From the NCBI RefSeq assembly GCF_000485595.1, contig NW_014578070.1, positions 20,001-62,641 of the forward strand: 42,641 nucleotides of DNA, given 5' to 3'. Positions 39,690 through 42,641 of this stretch are shown here, piece by piece (the stretch's first letter is position 1; each line of letters opens with the position of its first letter). A program made the position numbers and the translations under genes. The notes under the pieces are model-generated. The model worked only from the letters and a program-made list of their open reading frames with translations. It had not been told where the DNA came from and made no database searches. This DNA comes from Priapulus caudatus (taxonomy: Eukaryota; Priapulida; Priapulimorpha; Priapulimorphida; Priapulidae).

Positions 39690-40205
39690 GTGGCGGAATT
39701 ACAGCCGAGGGTTAGCTATTACTGAGACCGACCGGGGGCGTTACTATAGTTTCTTAACGAGACCCATCGCCTGTAGGAGGCGTACAACGGTAAGCACTAT
39801 TTCGTCTGTAGAAAATTAAGTTTTTGGCATTTTTTTCGCTGAAATTCGGCACTACAGTGCAATAATTTTTATTATGCACGCAAGTTAGATGCCTTGTGGA
39901 CGTCTCGAAAGCATTAGAAGTAAAATGGGTCTTGTCGTGTAGTTGTGACATTCGGTCAGGTGGCGTAGCCACGGTGACCGGTTGATCATTTTTGTGTTTG
40001 AAATGTGTTCAGACAACTTTGTAGAAATTCGCATCATAGAGCTCGCAAAAGTTTCGAGCAGAGCATAGAGCATGAATCTGTAGTTATTTGACATGAATAA
40101 AGTGTATGTTGTGTATGCGAAGTAACAGTGTGAGTATTTTTAATTAATTTCTGTTCGATGCTTATTTAGGCCTGCCGTCTATGGACGCCCTCTACTATTG
40201 TTCAC
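39690..40205. repeat. Old 540-bp tandem duplication, unit 1
   Basis: Aligned words with unit 2 in the same order: GGGTTAGCTATTACTGAGAC, CTATTTCGT, CGAAAGCATTA, AAAGTTTCGAG, TATGTTGTG and CTATGGACGCCCTCTACTAT. It starts just upstream of the GPSM-like acceptor. No supported gene. Confidence 0.7.
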
Positions 40206-40229
40206 CACCAGAAACATCGGCTGAAAACA

Positions 40230-40775
40230 TGGCGGGATGGTAGCTGAGGGTTAGTTATTACTGAGACCGGTAGATGGAGATACCAGGGTTGCATAATTAT
40301 AACGTGAGACATCGTCTGCGATTATGGTGGGTTACTAGGGTAACTTAAAGCAAGGAGCTACGCAACAGTTCTACTATTTCGTTTCTGGAAAAGGTTGTTT
40401 TCCAATTTTTGGTGGAAATATTCGAAACTAGAGTACATTAATCTGCCTTGTGCACATACGGTAGATGCTTTTGAGACGTTTAGAAAGCATGAAAAGCAAG
40501 ATTCATTTTGACCATAAATTATGCCATTCTTTCAAGTGACACACTCATAGTGACTGCTCCGCCGTGTTTTTGTGTGGAACGGGATATTACTATACTTGCT
40601 GGAAATCTGCATTAGGTAGCTGGCATAAGTTTCGAGTGAAAACAGCATCTTGAATCTTAGGCCATTTAGCTTGAATTATTGCATGTTGTGCATGCGCCGA
40701 AACTGTTCATGAACTTAAAATTATTTTTTGTGCCATGCTTACTCAGGTCTGCGGTCTCTAGACACTCTCTACTGT
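40230..40775. repeat. Old 540-bp tandem duplication, unit 2
   Basis: GGGTTAGTTATTACTGAGAC through CTAGACACTCTCTACTGTTA, collinear with unit 1 but clearly diverged. 40776-41005 shows no gene. Confidence 0.7.
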
Positions 40776-41005
40776 TATGAAATACGTTAAATACGATTTT
40801 GTTGGTTTCTATACAGTACATTACGTATACAAGATTAATGATCAAACCCTATATATAACATGGCGATTAACTGTCACTCGCCAATAGGTGGCAAAGCAAT
40901 AACACTCTTGCTCGTTTTGGCAGCAATAAAGCAGCTCATCGCAGCACGGTTGTTTGAAAGATCGTTTTATTGAAATTGTGGTATAAGACGAAACACTCTA
41001 GTATC

Positions 41006-42054
41006 TAATGGCCCTGTCACACATTGACGATTTAGCCAGCGTATGCCGGACGTATCAAAATTTCTCTAAAACGCTGGCATACGCTGAACTATCGATGTTT
41101 TTTTTCAATTTGGGGTATACATTTTTAGCGTATCATACGAGTTTGGACGTATACTTAAACGTATAGTAACTGTATTATAGAACGTATTCGATTAATTTAT
41201 AGATAACTTCAATATACCAACGAATGCTTAGGCGTGTTGCACGCGGTCGTTCACAAACCTTATGCCCAACGATAGTCTAACTATGCATAGCGCGCGGCAG
41301 TCGTATCGCTCGCGATCCGACACCCTGTTCTGTCGTAGCCTGATAAAAAGGCCTCCCGCTCGACGATTCAAATCATAACCCACTAGACATCGCCCGAGAG
41401 AATATAATAATATAAGAAAAGTATCAACATGCAACTACCATTTTTATATACCAATTCCTTTAAAACGCCGGCCAATCACGCCATTATACGGAACGCTGTG
41501 AGTATAGAACACACGTCAGTAAGTTCTGTGGTCGCTCCGTGAAAACAGCGTCAAATTACGTGCAATATGCGTTTGCGAGAACAAGTTACTTGACATAGTT
41601 ACAAAGCACTGGCTCTATTCTAAGTTAGAATATAAGTTTTGGGTCTCCGGCTTTTTTTTTAGACATTTCTCGACGTATTTCGACTTGATGAGTAACTTAC
41701 AAGTAACGTGGTGTGAACGTCAACGATCGGCATAAACTACCTAACAACTTATGGGCCCGCGTATGCGGGACGGGGTTATGGGCATACGCTGGCATTAGCG
41801 TCGGAAAATTTGAGATGCTCAATAATTTTTCGACGAAACAACCTCGCCGTCACTATACGACGTTATACCAGCGTGCTTCCGCGTGCTTGCTCAGCGTGGG
41901 CTGCTTCAGCGTGCTTCAGCGTGCTTTCTTTAACTGTATAACCTACAAGCTTACTTCATTAACATTTATTCGACGGTAGCGCCAGCGTATTCACCAAACT
42001 TTTTTATACGTTCCGGCATACCGCTTGCTAAATCTCAATGTTACAGGGCCATTA
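41006..42054. mobile_element. Non-autonomous TIR element, about 1.05 kb
   Basis: Left end TAATGGCCCTGTCACACATT, right end the near reverse complement (AATGTTACAGGGCCATTA). The TIR similarity reaches in for about 50 bp (GATTTAGC, GTATGCCGG, ACGTATAAAA). Both ends meet TA, compatible with a TA target duplication. The interior repeats GGCATACGCTGG, GCGTATGC and CAGCGTGCTTC. Open frames of 60-90 codons show no transposase motif. Confidence 0.72.
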
Positions 42055-42370
42055 AGCGGAGTGAGCTCGGTACACGCTACAACTTCGCGGCGGGTACATA
42101 CTGGGAAGGGCAGACGTGTGGTTGCCTATAGCAGCCGAAGAGCTGACTACGGCACCTATCGCTGCATGCGTCGCCGCAACAGTGGCTGTTGCGCCACCAT
42201 CACCCGATGACAGATGCCGGACTTATTGCCAACATAGGTGGCGCTGGCTTCTCTGCCAAAGATAGGAGGTTGCTTGTCAATCGTTGGCAAAAACGCAAAA
42301 AAACGCTTTAAGTCGCACAAACAATAATCAAACTGGATGACGCCATTCTATACTTCCACTGTATTAGTAT
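42055..42370. other. No gene seen
   Basis: Mixed-composition sequence without a convincing open frame. It may belong to a gene continuing outside the window. Confidence 0.3.
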
Positions 42371-42427
42371 ATTATATATATATATATATTATATATATAT
42401 ATATATTATTATGTGTGTGGATGTGTG

Positions 42428-42494
<67 letters not shown>

Positions 42495-42496
42495 AT

Positions 42497-42530
<34 letters not shown>

Positions 42531-42555
42531 ACTATATATGTATATATATATATAT
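42371..42555. repeat. (TA)n-(GT)n-(TA)n microsatellite
   Basis: TA repeats at 42371-42408, GT repeats at about 42429-42490, and TA repeats at about 42499-42555. Confidence 0.95.
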
Positions 42556-42641
42556 TAACAAAAACACGTACTTTCGTTGATGATGATGATGGTAGTCATG
42601 CCACAACTGAAATATATTAATGTTACCTTCGACTTCTGGTC

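Overview
The window looks like a repeat-rich stretch of nuclear DNA from a non-vertebrate animal. Two host genes can be recognised from split exons with proper splice sites, both on the minus strand. One is the C-terminal part of a KIF-binding protein (KIFBP) gene at 14705-15234. The other is the 3' end of a GoLoco-motif gene of the GPSM/LGN/Pins family at 38238-39681. Two further exons at 16071-16757 look real but I do not recognise the gene. The rest is transposable elements, minisatellites and microsatellites. Short TTAGGG arrays, several TIR elements and a Ty3/gypsy element with an env gene fit an invertebrate. I cannot name the phylum. The many one-base differences between repeat copies and a 25-N gap at 25117-25141 suggest an imperfectly polished long-read assembly, so any single frameshift may be a sequencing error.

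Layout: 1-594 holds two short minisatellites. From 595 to 14571 two inverted arms of about 400 bp enclose a complete LTR retrotransposon (1421-13436). It has a 4-bp target-site duplication (CCAT), 908/951-bp LTRs with TGTAATGA...TCATTACA ends, a tRNA-His-like primer site, gag, protease-RT-RNase H-integrase, and an env-like region resembling baculovirus F protein. About 2.2 kb lies between env and the 3' LTR and has unexplained open frames. Gag, integrase and env are each broken by stops or frame changes. A splice donor just after the primer site and a strong acceptor before env suggest that env was made from a spliced RNA.

14575-16770 carries host exons. 17130-21080 carries TTAGGG-containing TIR elements and a truncated second LTR element on the minus strand (tRNA-Pro primer site, gag only). 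22140-31700 is dominated by a composite, partly palindromic repeat: a GT-rich array, a core of about 940 bp, then a 26-bp CCAAT-containing minisatellite that turns head-to-head, then CA. There are core copies at about 22661 and 28405 (plus) and at about 30425 (minus). The minus copy is interrupted by a TA-flanked repeat, and the other two copies supply the empty site. 31700-42641 holds microsatellites, two further TIR elements, an old 540-bp tandem duplication and the GPSM-like exons.

The genes do not form a functional unit. The only cooperating set is the gag-pol-env series of the LTR element, and this copy appears inactive.
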